Positions 34,472 through 43,453 of a DNA stretch of 64,000 nucleotides are shown piece after piece. The stretch comes from Gelidibacter salicanalis (GTDB taxonomy: Bacteria > Bacteroidota > Bacteroidia > Flavobacteriales > Flavobacteriaceae): assembly GCF_007997285.1 (NCBI RefSeq), contig NZ_VORX01000004.1, positions 124,001 through 188,000 on the forward strand, read 5' to 3'. The position numbers and the translations under genes are program-made. The notes under the pieces were generated by a model. The model was not told the DNA's origin and did no database searches. It saw only the letters and a list, made by a program, of their open reading frames with translations. Numbering within the stretch: the first letter of the stretch is position 1; the number at the start of each line of letters is the position of its first letter.

Positions 34472-34547
34472 TTTTAATTAGTGTTATAAAGGATGTTATA
34501 AATAAAAAATCCTGTACCTATAATAATACAAGGTTTCTTAAAAGTTT

Positions 34548-35117
34548 CTATTGTTTTGCAAATTGTAAGTTAAGTACGATTTCTACATCTTTTCCGAGTG
34601 CAGCACCAGTAGGATCGTAATTGACATTATAATCTAATCTATTGATGGTGGTCGTCGCCTTGAGACCTAATTTATCGCCTTTATCATTTTTGGCAATTCC
34701 ACCAAAATGAACATCAAAAATCACATCCTTGGTGACATCCTTCATAGTCAATTTTCCATAAAGCAAATACTGATCAGGTTTGCCCGTGGCTAACATTTTT
34801 GTGGTTTTAAAAGTCATGTTCGGATATTTTTCAACCTCAAAAAAGTCTGCACTCCTTAAATGATTGTCTCTGTCCTCTATATTAGTGTTGATGCTTGTGG
34901 CTTTAACCGTAAAATCGAATTTCGCCTGATCTAAAGTTTCTCCTTCCGTGCTTAAAGTTCCGGTATATTCCAAAAATTTTCCGTTTACAAAACTGATCCC
35001 CATGTGCGAAATATTAAAATTTAAGGACGAATGGTTGGGGTCAACCTTCCATTGGGTTTGTGCAAAAACACCTGTGCTCATCACTGCCATTACTAGTAAA
35101 ATCATAACTTTTTTCAT
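34548..35117 (-). CDS. YceI-family periplasmic lipid-binding protein
   Basis: 189 aa with a signal peptide (1-19, cut after VFA). It has the lipocalin-like YceI pattern WKVDPNHSSLNFNISHMG...VNGKF, and SADFFEVEKYPNMTFKTT. YceI proteins bind polyisoprenoid lipids such as ubiquinone-like chains and are induced by base or stress. It lies 76 bp before the FrnE-like gene, which may be co-transcribed. Confidence 0.93.
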   Translation of the reverse strand: MKKVMILLVMAVMSTGVFAQTQWKVDPNHSSLNFNISHMGISFVNGKFLEYTGTLSTEGETLDQAKFDFTVKATSINTNIEDRDNHLRSADFFEVEKYPNMTFKTTKMLATGKPDQYLLYGKLTMKDVTKDVIFDVHFGGIAKNDKGDKLGLKATTTINRLDYNVNYDPTGAALGKDVEIVLNLQFAKQ

Positions 35118-35653
35118 AATCTTTTAAATATTAAATTAGATGGTTTAATTATTCGTAACCCGGCATCTACAGAGTTTTATATGTAGATTTCATAGCACTT
35201 TATTCCACTTGTCGATTTGAGAGCCATTTTGAACTAAAGGAACACACTCAATTGTATATTGGGTTGTCCATTTTATCTTTTAAGTTTCCATTAATTATGC
35301 AAGTAATTTCAATGCAATGGCATCTGTATTACAACTTTTCAAGATAGTGAATTTAGTAGGACTGCTAAAATATTTTAGAGCAATTAAGAATACTTTAGCA
35401 CAGTTGTGTTATGGCATATGAAATCTTGCGGAATACGATTTTGAAGTAAAATGTCTTGGGTGTGCTCTTCACTATATTGGAACATTTAGTGACAGATTGC
35501 TGTAGAATATTATTGACAAAAAAGCATTAAGATTTCACTAAAAAATTGTCTTTGAGATTCCTAAAATTCCTCTCGTCGTCTGAATACGTCATTCAAACCT
35601 TTTGAGTTAAGAAAATAGTTGCGAAACACAATCAAAATCAGGAATTTTGCAAA
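35118..35653. other. Intergenic stretch with one long palindrome
   Basis: Divergent promoter region of about 540 bp. The only clear structure is the perfect 14-bp palindrome CTAAAATATTTTAG at 35365-35378. No TAnnTTTG box stands out. Confidence 0.35.
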
Positions 35654-36235
35654 ATGAAAGCAGCAATTTACATGGAGAGTGAGAAATTCATTTTCTGCCT
35701 CGAAGGCGTTCCTGATGTTGATAAAGCGTCTGCCACTGAAGTGGTGAAGATTTTAGAACATATTGCGATGCATCAAGGTATTGCCAGTATTTATAAGGAA
35801 TGCGATAGTATTGAAGGTTTAGAGGAGAGCTTGGGGAATCTATTGTATGACGATCATAACTTTAAGGATTATGAAATTATATATCTCGTAATGCCAGGCG
35901 AACCTAATAACATTTGTTTAAACGATTACTATTACAGCATGGAAGAAATTGCTGAGCTTTTTGAAGGCAAAATGAAAGGCAAAGTGATTCATTTTGCCAA
36001 TAGAAAAATTTTGGATTTAACCGATGAAGAGTCGCAATATTTTTTGGACGTGACTGGAGCACGTGCCATTTCTGGTTACGGTTCAGACCTCAACGAGATT
36101 TCTAGCACTAGCACATTAGATCGGGTGTTTTTTAGTTTGTACCAGGACAATGACGATTTAAAAGAGGTAGTTGAAGAATTGTTTCAAAAACATTACAGCC
36201 TGTGTCAGCTTCTCGATTTTAGACTTTATTATTAA
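35654..36235 (+). CDS. Unknown acidic protein, 193 aa
   Basis: Cytosolic, acidic, no signal or membrane helix. It starts with an alpha/beta pattern (KFIFCLEGVPDV) and has a later block VIHFANRKILDLTDEESQYF followed by TGARAISGYGSDLNEISSTS. That latter block loosely recalls the GYG..(D)W region of CHAT/caspase-like domains, but no clear His-Cys dyad is visible, so I do not assign the family. Stand-alone gene between YceI and CsbD-like genes. Confidence 0.65.
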   Translation: MKAAIYMESEKFIFCLEGVPDVDKASATEVVKILEHIAMHQGIASIYKECDSIEGLEESLGNLLYDDHNFKDYEIIYLVMPGEPNNICLNDYYYSMEEIAELFEGKMKGKVIHFANRKILDLTDEESQYFLDVTGARAISGYGSDLNEISSTSTLDRVFFSLYQDNDDLKEVVEELFQKHYSLCQLLDFRLYY

Positions 36236-36431
36236 CCCTTCTGTCGCGTATTGGTTGTTTGATGCAAGACCAGCTCCAAATTATTATGTTACTGAAATTT
36301 CAGATGGCTCAAAACAAGGAAGGTCTGAATTTCTTTTTTGGGCAAGTATTCGATGATTTAGGGCATAACTTCTTTTTAAAGAAATGATAATTTCGAAATA
36401 GGAATTTTATTAATTTTTAAATACAAAGAAG

Positions 36432-36827
36432 ATGGACAAAAACAATGACAACCGTAATTACGATCGGGATCGGGATCAACAAGGTCAGGATCGGGATCAG
36501 AACAGAAACCCACAGTGGTCTTCAGAAGATCAGCAAGGTCAGAATCGCGATCAAAACAGAAACCCACAGCAGTCTTCAGGAGATCAGCAACAAGGTGGAC
36601 GAAATTCAGATAATCAACGTGGAAATTCCGGCAATTCTTCTCGAGATATTGAAAGCCGGTGGCAAGACATCGAGAGCGATTACCGCAAGCGTTATGACAA
36701 TTTAACGGATGAGGATGTGAATTATCATGATGGCGATTTTGACAGTATGACTAATCGTATTGCCAAACGCACCAATAGAAATCAGAACGACGTGAATGAC
36801 GAGATTCAAAATTGGACAAATTCTTAA
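36432..36827 (+). CDS. CsbD-like stress protein, paralogue 2, with repeat-rich N-terminus
   Basis: 131 aa. Residues 1-70 are low-complexity Asn/Gln/Arg/Asp with two 18-residue repeats (17-34 and 35-52: QGQ[DN]RDQNRNPQ then SS.DQ), disordered and hydrophilic. Residues 71-128 hold the CsbD-like domain (IESRWQDIESDYRKRY, LTDEDVNYHDGDFDSM, EIQNW). Repeats are encoded by two 54-bp direct repeats (36480-36533, 36534-36587) that may vary in number. Followed by a terminator. Confidence 0.8.
   Translation: MDKNNDNRNYDRDRDQQGQDRDQNRNPQWSSEDQQGQNRDQNRNPQQSSGDQQQGGRNSDNQRGNSGNSSRDIESRWQDIESDYRKRYDNLTDEDVNYHDGDFDSMTNRIAKRTNRNQNDVNDEIQNWTNS
36480..36587 (+). repeat. Two 54-bp coding direct repeats
   Basis: Adjacent units with about 90% identity encode the 18-aa Q/N/R/D repeats of the CsbD-like protein. 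A likely slippage hotspot. Confidence 0.75.
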
Positions 36828-36871
36828 TGGTTAGGAACTATAGCGTCTTGTATATTCTATCTCTGATCTGG

Positions 36872-36902
36872 AAATCCCATTGGTAACGATGGGATTTTTT
36901 GA
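36872..36902 (+). terminator. Intrinsic terminator after CsbD-like paralogue 2
   Basis: AAATCCCAT (36872-36880) / ATGGGATTT (36889-36897), 8-nt loop, then T. Confidence 0.85.
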
Positions 36903-37025
36903 TCGCATTACTCTCGCCTCACAACTAAACCGCGTTTAAAGGTTATAGGTAAAATAATTATCTTTTGAGTTCATAGGGCATGTAAGACCGCCTTATCTTG
37001 GGATAGAATTTAAATCTTAAGAATT

Positions 37026-37283
37026 ATGAATAAAGATCCAGAAGATCCAAACAGAAGCGATGACTACCAGAATATTGTCAATGCCAATAGAGAGCCACAA
37101 GGAGACTTGCAAGTAAAATGGGCAGCCATAAAGGACGACTATTTAAATAAATATCCGGACATAACAGAACGTGATACAAATTATTTGTTAGGCGAATTTG
37201 AGAACATGTTATCCAATATTGCGACGCGAACTAAAAGAAGTATCGCGGAAGTAAGAAACGAAATTATGACTTGGCCGCAATAG
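37026..37283 (+). CDS. CsbD-like stress protein, paralogue 3
   Basis: 85 aa. Residues 28-85 share the framework of the other two copies: LQVKWAAIKDDYLNKY, ITERDTNYLLGEFENML, IATRTKRS, EIMTW. A TATCTTGG -7-like box at 36994-37001 resembles the TATCTTAG boxes before paralogue 1 and the SDR gene. A hairpin terminator follows at 37477. Confidence 0.8.
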   Translation: MNKDPEDPNRSDDYQNIVNANREPQGDLQVKWAAIKDDYLNKYPDITERDTNYLLGEFENMLSNIATRTKRSIAEVRNEIMTWPQ

Positions 37284-37739
37284 AGGAATAATTAAATTTT
37301 TAATATTTATTAGTCTTATAGTCAGTAGTTTAAAATCGATACTTGATGTAAAACTTTAATAGGTAGCGTATGTCTAGAGAATGAGTCGTAGTTTTTTATG
37401 GGCCTCTATTTTAGGCCTGTACAACATATCTCAGTTGCTCTGAAAACCCAGAATATTCGACAAGCACATTAAAAACGGCGTCCTGACTCAAGACGCCTCT
37501 TTTTGAATTTTATGAATGTTGCGCTTCTCATGAGCGTCGTATGATGCTAGTCGGTTTTAATTTAGAATAACAGATTTTTAAAGGGTATTGCACAGAGTCC
37601 CACAGAGGTTTCACAGAGTTCCACAGAGGAAAAATTACTTCTGCTTCAGAGATATCATTTAGGTCACCTAAAAACTGTTCTGTGTTTTGCTTACGACTAA
37701 TTCTAGGGTCCCTAAAATTGGATAGTGAGGAGGCTAGAA
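37284..37739. other. Intergenic stretch with short direct repeat
   Basis: Contains tandem 20-bp units CACAGAGTCCCACAGAGG-like at 37590-37609 and TCACAGAGTTCCACAGAGG at 37610-37629, and a terminator-like hairpin (next entry). No gene seen. Confidence 0.5.
37477..37505 (+). terminator. Terminator-like hairpin GGCGTC/GACGCC
   Basis: GGCGTC (37477-37482) / GACGCC (37492-37497), 9-nt loop, followed by TCTTTTT. About 200 bp after the CsbD-like gene. Confidence 0.6.
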
Positions 37740-38972
37740 TTAAATTAATTTAAACTCTTCAAGCAGCTCCAGTTTTTGCTTAAGTTCCGGAATATTGATG
37801 CTGTTTCTGATCCCGTTATCCCGTTCAGTTTTTTTCTCGTTTAAATTCTTAATAATTTCATCGTACACCTGAGCAGGAGTCAATTCTTTACCTTTTTCTT
37901 TTTTCCCTTCAATAATGCCGTTGCTTTTTGCCACATCTACAGCTTCAATAATTCGGTGCTGATAATTGTCTGCCACTTCAAAGAAATTTTCATAATACAG
38001 GGTGTATTTTTTTGATAATTCTACCAGCTGATCAATATTGTTGTTGTAATATTTGGCATCAATTTCTTTTTGTAAAAGTTCAGAGTAGTTGATTTCTCCT
38101 CGGTCATTTCTATATTTATTTTCCAGATTTTCCAAACGCTTACTGCTGAAATCATGATTGAATGTCGTCAAAATTCTATTAAAGTAGGCATCCATGGTCT
38201 CACTTTCCTTTCTGGTGGGAACGGTTAAGCTTAGTCGTGGTGCATCTTTTTTAAGCTTGTTTAAAAGGTCGAGCTGTAAATTTTCTAACAAAACTCGGCG
38301 ATCGCCATTAGAGGATTGGTTTAAGATATTGGCCTTGTCAAGGGTGGTGTAATAGGCCAAGTATTTGTTGAGCTGGCTTTCAAATCTTTTCAATTTGTCC
38401 AAATCCGCCTTTTTATCGTTCATCGATGAGCCATAAGCGATATCCAGAATCGAATTAGAGGCTGTAACTGCGTTAGATACAAATGGAATGCTTGCTATTA
38501 ACGGACTGTTCATCACATTTTTGGCAATATCAATAAAGCGATCGAGTTTTGATTGTTTTGAGAATATGCCGATAGACGTTGCAGATTCAATAATCACCTC
38601 CTGAAATGAAAATCCTAGCGGACCTTCCTGAATGCTGCTCAATGATTTGATGTAACCTTGGTATTCTTCATCGGCCAGTCGCGATTTCAAATTAATGATG
38701 TCATCACTCAGTACTTTATAAAGTTGGGTAGATCCGTTGATGTTTCTCTTAATGGTATTCCATTTCGTTTCGTCAGAGACTTTTTTGTCCCTTACCAATT
38801 CATTTAAGGTCTTTCCGGTAATCTCTAAACTATTTAACAACGTTTCATTATTCATTTTCAAAGATTCAATCTCCTTTCTCAGATTGGCGAATTTGGTCGA
38901 ATCGGTGGCAACTTGGCCAAAGCTTAAAAATGGACACAGAATTAAAAGCGTAATGTAAAATGTAATTTTCAT
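37740..38972 (-). CDS. Secreted helical protein of unknown function
   Basis: 410 aa from the ATG at 38972; an upstream start would put 17 polar residues before the signal peptide (MKITFYITLLILCPFLSFGQ). After cleavage it is mostly helical with coiled-coil parts (LRKEIESLKMNNETLLNSL; ELKQKLELLEEF) and a short hydrophobic patch (SPLIASIPFVSNAVTA). No enzyme motif seen. Periplasmic or surface scaffold is a guess. Confidence 0.75.
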   Translation of the reverse strand: MKITFYITLLILCPFLSFGQVATDSTKFANLRKEIESLKMNNETLLNSLEITGKTLNELVRDKKVSDETKWNTIKRNINGSTQLYKVLSDDIINLKSRLADEEYQGYIKSLSSIQEGPLGFSFQEVIIESATSIGIFSKQSKLDRFIDIAKNVMNSPLIASIPFVSNAVTASNSILDIAYGSSMNDKKADLDKLKRFESQLNKYLAYYTTLDKANILNQSSNGDRRVLLENLQLDLLNKLKKDAPRLSLTVPTRKESETMDAYFNRILTTFNHDFSSKRLENLENKYRNDRGEINYSELLQKEIDAKYYNNNIDQLVELSKKYTLYYENFFEVADNYQHRIIEAVDVAKSNGIIEGKKEKGKELTPAQVYDEIIKNLNEKKTERDNGIRNSINIPELKQKLELLEEFKLI

Positions 38973-39324
38973 AGTTGTTGGTATTTGATTGAAGCTAACG
39001 TGCTTGTGCATAATTTGTTGCATTTAGAGTTGTATTTATAACTTGAGGTCGTTCTAAATTGTGATTCTGGTTGGTAAAGCCATCTCAGCAAATTAGAAAA
39101 CTGCGAATACGACTAAATACATTTTCCTAATTGAACACTGCAATAAAAGCACTAAATTAGGATATAAAAATAAATTTCTGCAATCGAAAACTGTAGATTT
39201 TTATCTGTTTTTTGTAATGAGTCACATTTATTAAATATTTTACTATCAAAATGAGAATAAACCACAATACCTTTGCAGGTCTCTTAGAAATTCAATTTCT
39301 TACAGTATTAAATCGCAACAGTGG
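38973..39324. other. Divergent promoter region
   Basis: Between a minus-strand secreted protein and marC. Holds a full TAnnTTTG match, TACCTTTG, at 39268-39275 on the plus strand, 50 bp before marC. Otherwise AT-rich with nothing recognised. Confidence 0.45.
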
Positions 39325-39945
39325 ATGGATAACTTATTAACGTTCTCAATTACCGTATTTACGGGGTTCTTTGCCATCACGAACCCAATTTCCAACATGA
39401 CGGTATTTCTGTCTCTAACCCAAGGAGCTGACGATACCACTAAAAAGGACATTAATAAAAGAGCAAATATCATTGCCTTTATCATTGTTACAGTGTTTAT
39501 CCTTTTAGGAAAATTTATTTTCGAATTGTTTAACATCAGTATTCCTGCGTTTAAAATTACTGGTGGTATTTTGATTTTTTACATTGGTTTTGAAATGCTG
39601 CAATCCAAACAATCTAACGTTAAAAACATTAAACATATCCATATTGACGAAAATATAGCGGTATCGCCCTTAGCTATCCCTATTTTAGCCGGACCAGGTA
39701 CTATTGTTACCGCGATGAACTTCGTGTCGAATGTAACTACCGTTCAAATTTTACTGGTCATTGCCATTTTCGGCTCGATGAGTTTATTGACCTATTTCAC
39801 TTTCAGACTAAGTAAGTACATCGTCAAGATTGTGGGGTATAACGTCATTTCAGTCATTGGCAAGATTATGGGATTGATTATCGCCATCATCGGAACTGGG
39901 ATGGTGATAGAAGGTATAAAAATCTCTTTTGACTTGATGTCCTAA
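39325..39945 (+). CDS. MarC-family (UPF0056) membrane protein
   Basis: 206 aa with six helices in two repeats. The family landmarks are ITNPISNMTVFLSLTQG at the N-terminus and AVSPLAIPILAGPGTIVTAM in the middle (NPxG/S and AxPxLAGPG). MarC is no longer thought to confer drug resistance; a neutral amino-acid transport role is known only in an archaeal member. Served by the -7 box at 39268. Confidence 0.93.
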   Translation: MDNLLTFSITVFTGFFAITNPISNMTVFLSLTQGADDTTKKDINKRANIIAFIIVTVFILLGKFIFELFNISIPAFKITGGILIFYIGFEMLQSKQSNVKNIKHIHIDENIAVSPLAIPILAGPGTIVTAMNFVSNVTTVQILLVIAIFGSMSLLTYFTFRLSKYIVKIVGYNVISVIGKIMGLIIAIIGTGMVIEGIKISFDLMS

Positions 39946-40045
39946 GTCAAGTCTTTAATTCTATAATTGATAGGAAGTCCTGCTCAAATCTTTTCAAAAA
40001 AAATCTAATTGACGTATATTGCCGTCTTATTTAAAGGCGACAATT

Positions 40046-41887
40046 ATGAAAGCGAATACAGCATTAGTATATATTAAGGAGGTTCTAAAAAACATGCCTT
40101 CAGATTGGGTGACGCTAACCACACATCGGTTAGATATCTATAATGAAGACCTGGCTAAAACCGAATTTTTACAAGAGTTCGAAAACTTATACCACGAAAA
40201 TATTTCTGATGCTGCTGCCTTGCGACAATTGCCAACCGCCTACGATTATATCCGATTGGGACATCCCTTATCGTGTATTTTAGAATGGGGGATCGCTCAA
40301 AAAAACGGCATCAATGCAAAAAATGTGATCAGTTTTTCTTCGCAAACTATGCCTATTTACGCGATTCTCAGAATGAATGCCTTAGAGCATAAAAATACCA
40401 GAATCCTATATCAAAACGAGCTTCCTGAAGCGTTTAACGCTTCCGATTTAAAAACCATCTACGGTTATAGTTTTGATTTAGTTAAGGTAGGCGATGCGGC
40501 TGAAGTTGAGGATTTTAATGGGAGTACTATTTATCTTTCACATCAAAATGAAATTGGCAATTTGCACCTTTATAAGAACATAGATTTCCATCTTCATCTG
40601 TATGGTGATCTCGGAAGTGTTTTGGTTGTGAATACAGAAAAGAACGCAGGCTACATTTCGGCTATCCAGCATGTGCGAAGGAGAGAGACTATTGCCATGA
40701 CCCCCACTAACACCTTAGCAGCACTACAAGCTTTTGTAGAGGCTTCTCAATTCAACAATAATTCTGAAACGACCACTCATAAATCGCAGGTTTTAGAATC
40801 CATCAAAGCAATCACCAATTCGCCTACCACAGCGGTCGTGGCCTCTAGTGGCTTATCCATGCAATATGCTATTATGATGGGCCTTGTGCATGAGGCCTTA
40901 GAACAGCATAAAGGGAAGGACATTAAGTTTATTGTACCACCAAACTGTTACGGTGGCACCAATGACCAAGCTAGACGGGTTGCGGATAGTTTAGAACATG
41001 TTACGGTGGTCGATTTACCTGTTGATGGCGATAATGACATGGTGCAAAGTATCGAAACCATACTAGCAGAAATCGCCCATCAAGACGCCATCCCATACAT
41101 CATTGCAGAAATTCCCACCAATCCGAGAGTTGAAGTTCCAAACTTGGAAGATTTACGAGCAGTTTTAAGTAAAAAACGCAGCACAGCAACAGGAAGTGCT
41201 GCCGTGGATCCGGTTTTTATTTTAGATCAAACATTTTGTCCTAATGTGCATTTTTTAGGTGAAGGCGCTATCTTATCATCGGTTAGAGCCTTGTCATATG
41301 CCAGCGGTTCCAAATTCCCGAGTGGTGGTAAATGTACTGCCGGGTATTGCGTTGGAAATACATTAACCCAAGGGTTGATGACGAAAATTGAGCGTCATTT
41401 GATACTTTGCGATAATGAGGCGACACCTCTACAATATGAGCTTTTGGCAGAACAATTGCCGTCTATGAAAAAGCGCATTAAGGAAGCTTATATCAATACG
41501 CGAGACTTTGTCGATTTTATTAAAAAGACCCTGCCAGAAGCTAAGTTGAATTTCGTTTCAGACGACTTAGCAGAACAAGGTTTTACACCGTCCGTGTTTT
41601 CATTAGGACTGCCAACTAAAGGTGCCACAGACGACGAACAGGAAGCCTACAAAAGAGCATTAAATTTGAAATTGATTAATTTGATGATTACTGAAATTCC
41701 TGATGAGAGTAAGTTTTGTGTCAGTTATGGCCAGCTCAAAGGAAGTTATTGGACGGTTCCAGCAACCTCCACTCAAGGCACAACCAAAGAAGGGGATAAG
41801 GACTATATTGTTAGAGTGTCGTTATCCCCAAATTTAGATATGGAACGCCATAAAAAAGTCTTTAGGGAGTTTGTGGCCAGCATTTAA
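40046..41887 (+). CDS. Long Cys/Met-metabolism PLP-dependent enzyme (fungal-STR2-like size)
   Basis: 613 aa from the ATG at 40046 (an in-frame TTG at 40019 is less likely). Residues about 240-610 are a cystathionine gamma-synthase/lyase-type fold: PTNPRVEVPNLEDL, FILDQTFCPN (PLP Asp) and the Lys loop SYASGSKFPSGGKCTAGY, ending in a C-terminal domain with VRVSLS. The N-terminal about 230 residues are extra compared with the usual 400-aa enzymes. That layout recalls the long fungal cystathionine gamma-synthases. The exact reaction, sulfur amino-acid transfer or elimination, is not certain. Confidence 0.85.
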   Translation: MKANTALVYIKEVLKNMPSDWVTLTTHRLDIYNEDLAKTEFLQEFENLYHENISDAAALRQLPTAYDYIRLGHPLSCILEWGIAQKNGINAKNVISFSSQTMPIYAILRMNALEHKNTRILYQNELPEAFNASDLKTIYGYSFDLVKVGDAAEVEDFNGSTIYLSHQNEIGNLHLYKNIDFHLHLYGDLGSVLVVNTEKNAGYISAIQHVRRRETIAMTPTNTLAALQAFVEASQFNNNSETTTHKSQVLESIKAITNSPTTAVVASSGLSMQYAIMMGLVHEALEQHKGKDIKFIVPPNCYGGTNDQARRVADSLEHVTVVDLPVDGDNDMVQSIETILAEIAHQDAIPYIIAEIPTNPRVEVPNLEDLRAVLSKKRSTATGSAAVDPVFILDQTFCPNVHFLGEGAILSSVRALSYASGSKFPSGGKCTAGYCVGNTLTQGLMTKIERHLILCDNEATPLQYELLAEQLPSMKKRIKEAYINTRDFVDFIKKTLPEAKLNFVSDDLAEQGFTPSVFSLGLPTKGATDDEQEAYKRALNLKLINLMITEIPDESKFCVSYGQLKGSYWTVPATSTQGTTKEGDKDYIVRVSLSPNLDMERHKKVFREFVASI

Positions 41888-41945
41888 AATGTCGCTACAA
41901 AAGAATGTAGGCGATTAATGATGTAACTAAATGTCTTGAAAACAG

Positions 41946-43334
41946 TTATTGTTGTGAAGTTAAAAAACTGCGGTCGCGGATGAGGCGTTTCTTCCAATAG
42001 CCCGTTTTGAAATAGATGAAGGCTATAATTCCGGCAATAAAATTAGAGATAGGGAAAGACCACCAAATGCCTTCAGGACCATATCCTAAGGTGTTGGCAA
42101 GAACATAAGCCAGCGGAAAGCGCACCAGCCACAGACTCATAATAGATATAAACATAGATGCTTTGGTAAAGCCCGCACCGTTAAAAGTGCCATTCATCAC
42201 TTGTTGTAAGCCTAAGAATCCGAAACTGATGGACATGATTTTTATAAATAAAGCACCATCTTTAATTACCTGAAGGTCGTTCGGAATAAAAAACGCCGTT
42301 AAAGGTTCAGCCACCAAAAACATGATAAGCCCTAATCCCGTAAACCCAAAAAAGGCTAATTTAGCACTCAACCGTGCTACTTTTTCTGCCCTTTTAATCT
42401 TTAATGCGCCGATATTCTGACCCACTAAAGATGTGGTGGCAATCCCAAGGCCTAATGCAGGAACCACAATAAAACTCAGCATTCGAGCTCCAATGCCATA
42501 GGCGGCGACAATATCACTACCAAAACTCGTCACAATCACCATCATAAAGGTCATCCCCAACGCTCGCGTTGATTGTTCAATACTCGCGGGTAAGCCTAAA
42601 TTAAAGGTTCGTTTAAGGTTTTCCATATTGAAATACATGGATGATAGCGAAATTTTAATTCCGTGTTTTCCCCTAAATAAAATGACCAATCCAATGGTGG
42701 CGGCTACAGCTTGCGTAATCACACTGGCTACGGCAGCCCCAGCCACGCCGTAACCTTTTATAGGGCCGTAACCATATATAAACAGCGGATCGAGCACTGC
42801 GTTTAGAATTACGGTACACAATACGATATAAACCGGGAGCATAACATTTCCGATGCCCCGCATGAGTGATTGAAAAATGAAGAAAATGAATAAGAATACG
42901 AAGCCTAGAGATGATACTTCAAAATAGGTGGTGGAGTCTTCAATAATATCTGGGCCTGCGCCGATAACTTTCATCAGAGGCCCTGCAGCAAAATAACTGA
43001 CTATGGCCAAAACAATGGAGGTTAAGAAGATTAAAAACACGCTTTGGGAGGAGCTAAAATCAACCATCTTTTGATTACCAGCGCCTTGGTACCGTGCCAC
43101 CATAACGGTGCCGGCCAAAGTTAGACCGGCTCCTATAGAGAGTACTAAAAACAGCAATGGGAAACTTAAACTCACTGCGGCTACCGCATCTGCACCAATT
43201 CTTCCCAACCAAAATGTGTCGATCAGCTGATAGGCCGATTGCAGAATGTTGGCGAAAATTATAGGTAACGCTAAACTCAGTAGTGAGTTAATCAGTTTTC
43301 CTTCGGTGAATTTATTTTTCTTATTGGTACTCAT
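41946..43334 (-). CDS. MATE-family multidrug efflux transporter
   Basis: 462 aa, 12 helices, MatE domain twice. Starts FTEGKLINSLLSLALPIIFANILQSAYQLIDTF with the AYQLIDTFWLGRIG signature. Exports cationic compounds with Na+ or H+. On the minus strand a TAATTTTG -7 box (43347-43340) lies only a few bases before the ATG, implying an almost leaderless mRNA. Confidence 0.93.
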   Translation of the reverse strand: MSTNKKNKFTEGKLINSLLSLALPIIFANILQSAYQLIDTFWLGRIGADAVAAVSLSFPLLFLVLSIGAGLTLAGTVMVARYQGAGNQKMVDFSSSQSVFLIFLTSIVLAIVSYFAAGPLMKVIGAGPDIIEDSTTYFEVSSLGFVFLFIFFIFQSLMRGIGNVMLPVYIVLCTVILNAVLDPLFIYGYGPIKGYGVAGAAVASVITQAVAATIGLVILFRGKHGIKISLSSMYFNMENLKRTFNLGLPASIEQSTRALGMTFMMVIVTSFGSDIVAAYGIGARMLSFIVVPALGLGIATTSLVGQNIGALKIKRAEKVARLSAKLAFFGFTGLGLIMFLVAEPLTAFFIPNDLQVIKDGALFIKIMSISFGFLGLQQVMNGTFNGAGFTKASMFISIMSLWLVRFPLAYVLANTLGYGPEGIWWSFPISNFIAGIIAFIYFKTGYWKKRLIRDRSFLTSQQ

Positions 43335-43453
43335 TCGTACAAAATTATAACAACCTTTTTAATGTGATGCCTAAATTCATCTTAATACTTGCTGCATTGC
43401 AATTTTAGACCTTTGTGAAGTTGATAGTTTTCGCCTGAAATCAATGGTTCGGC

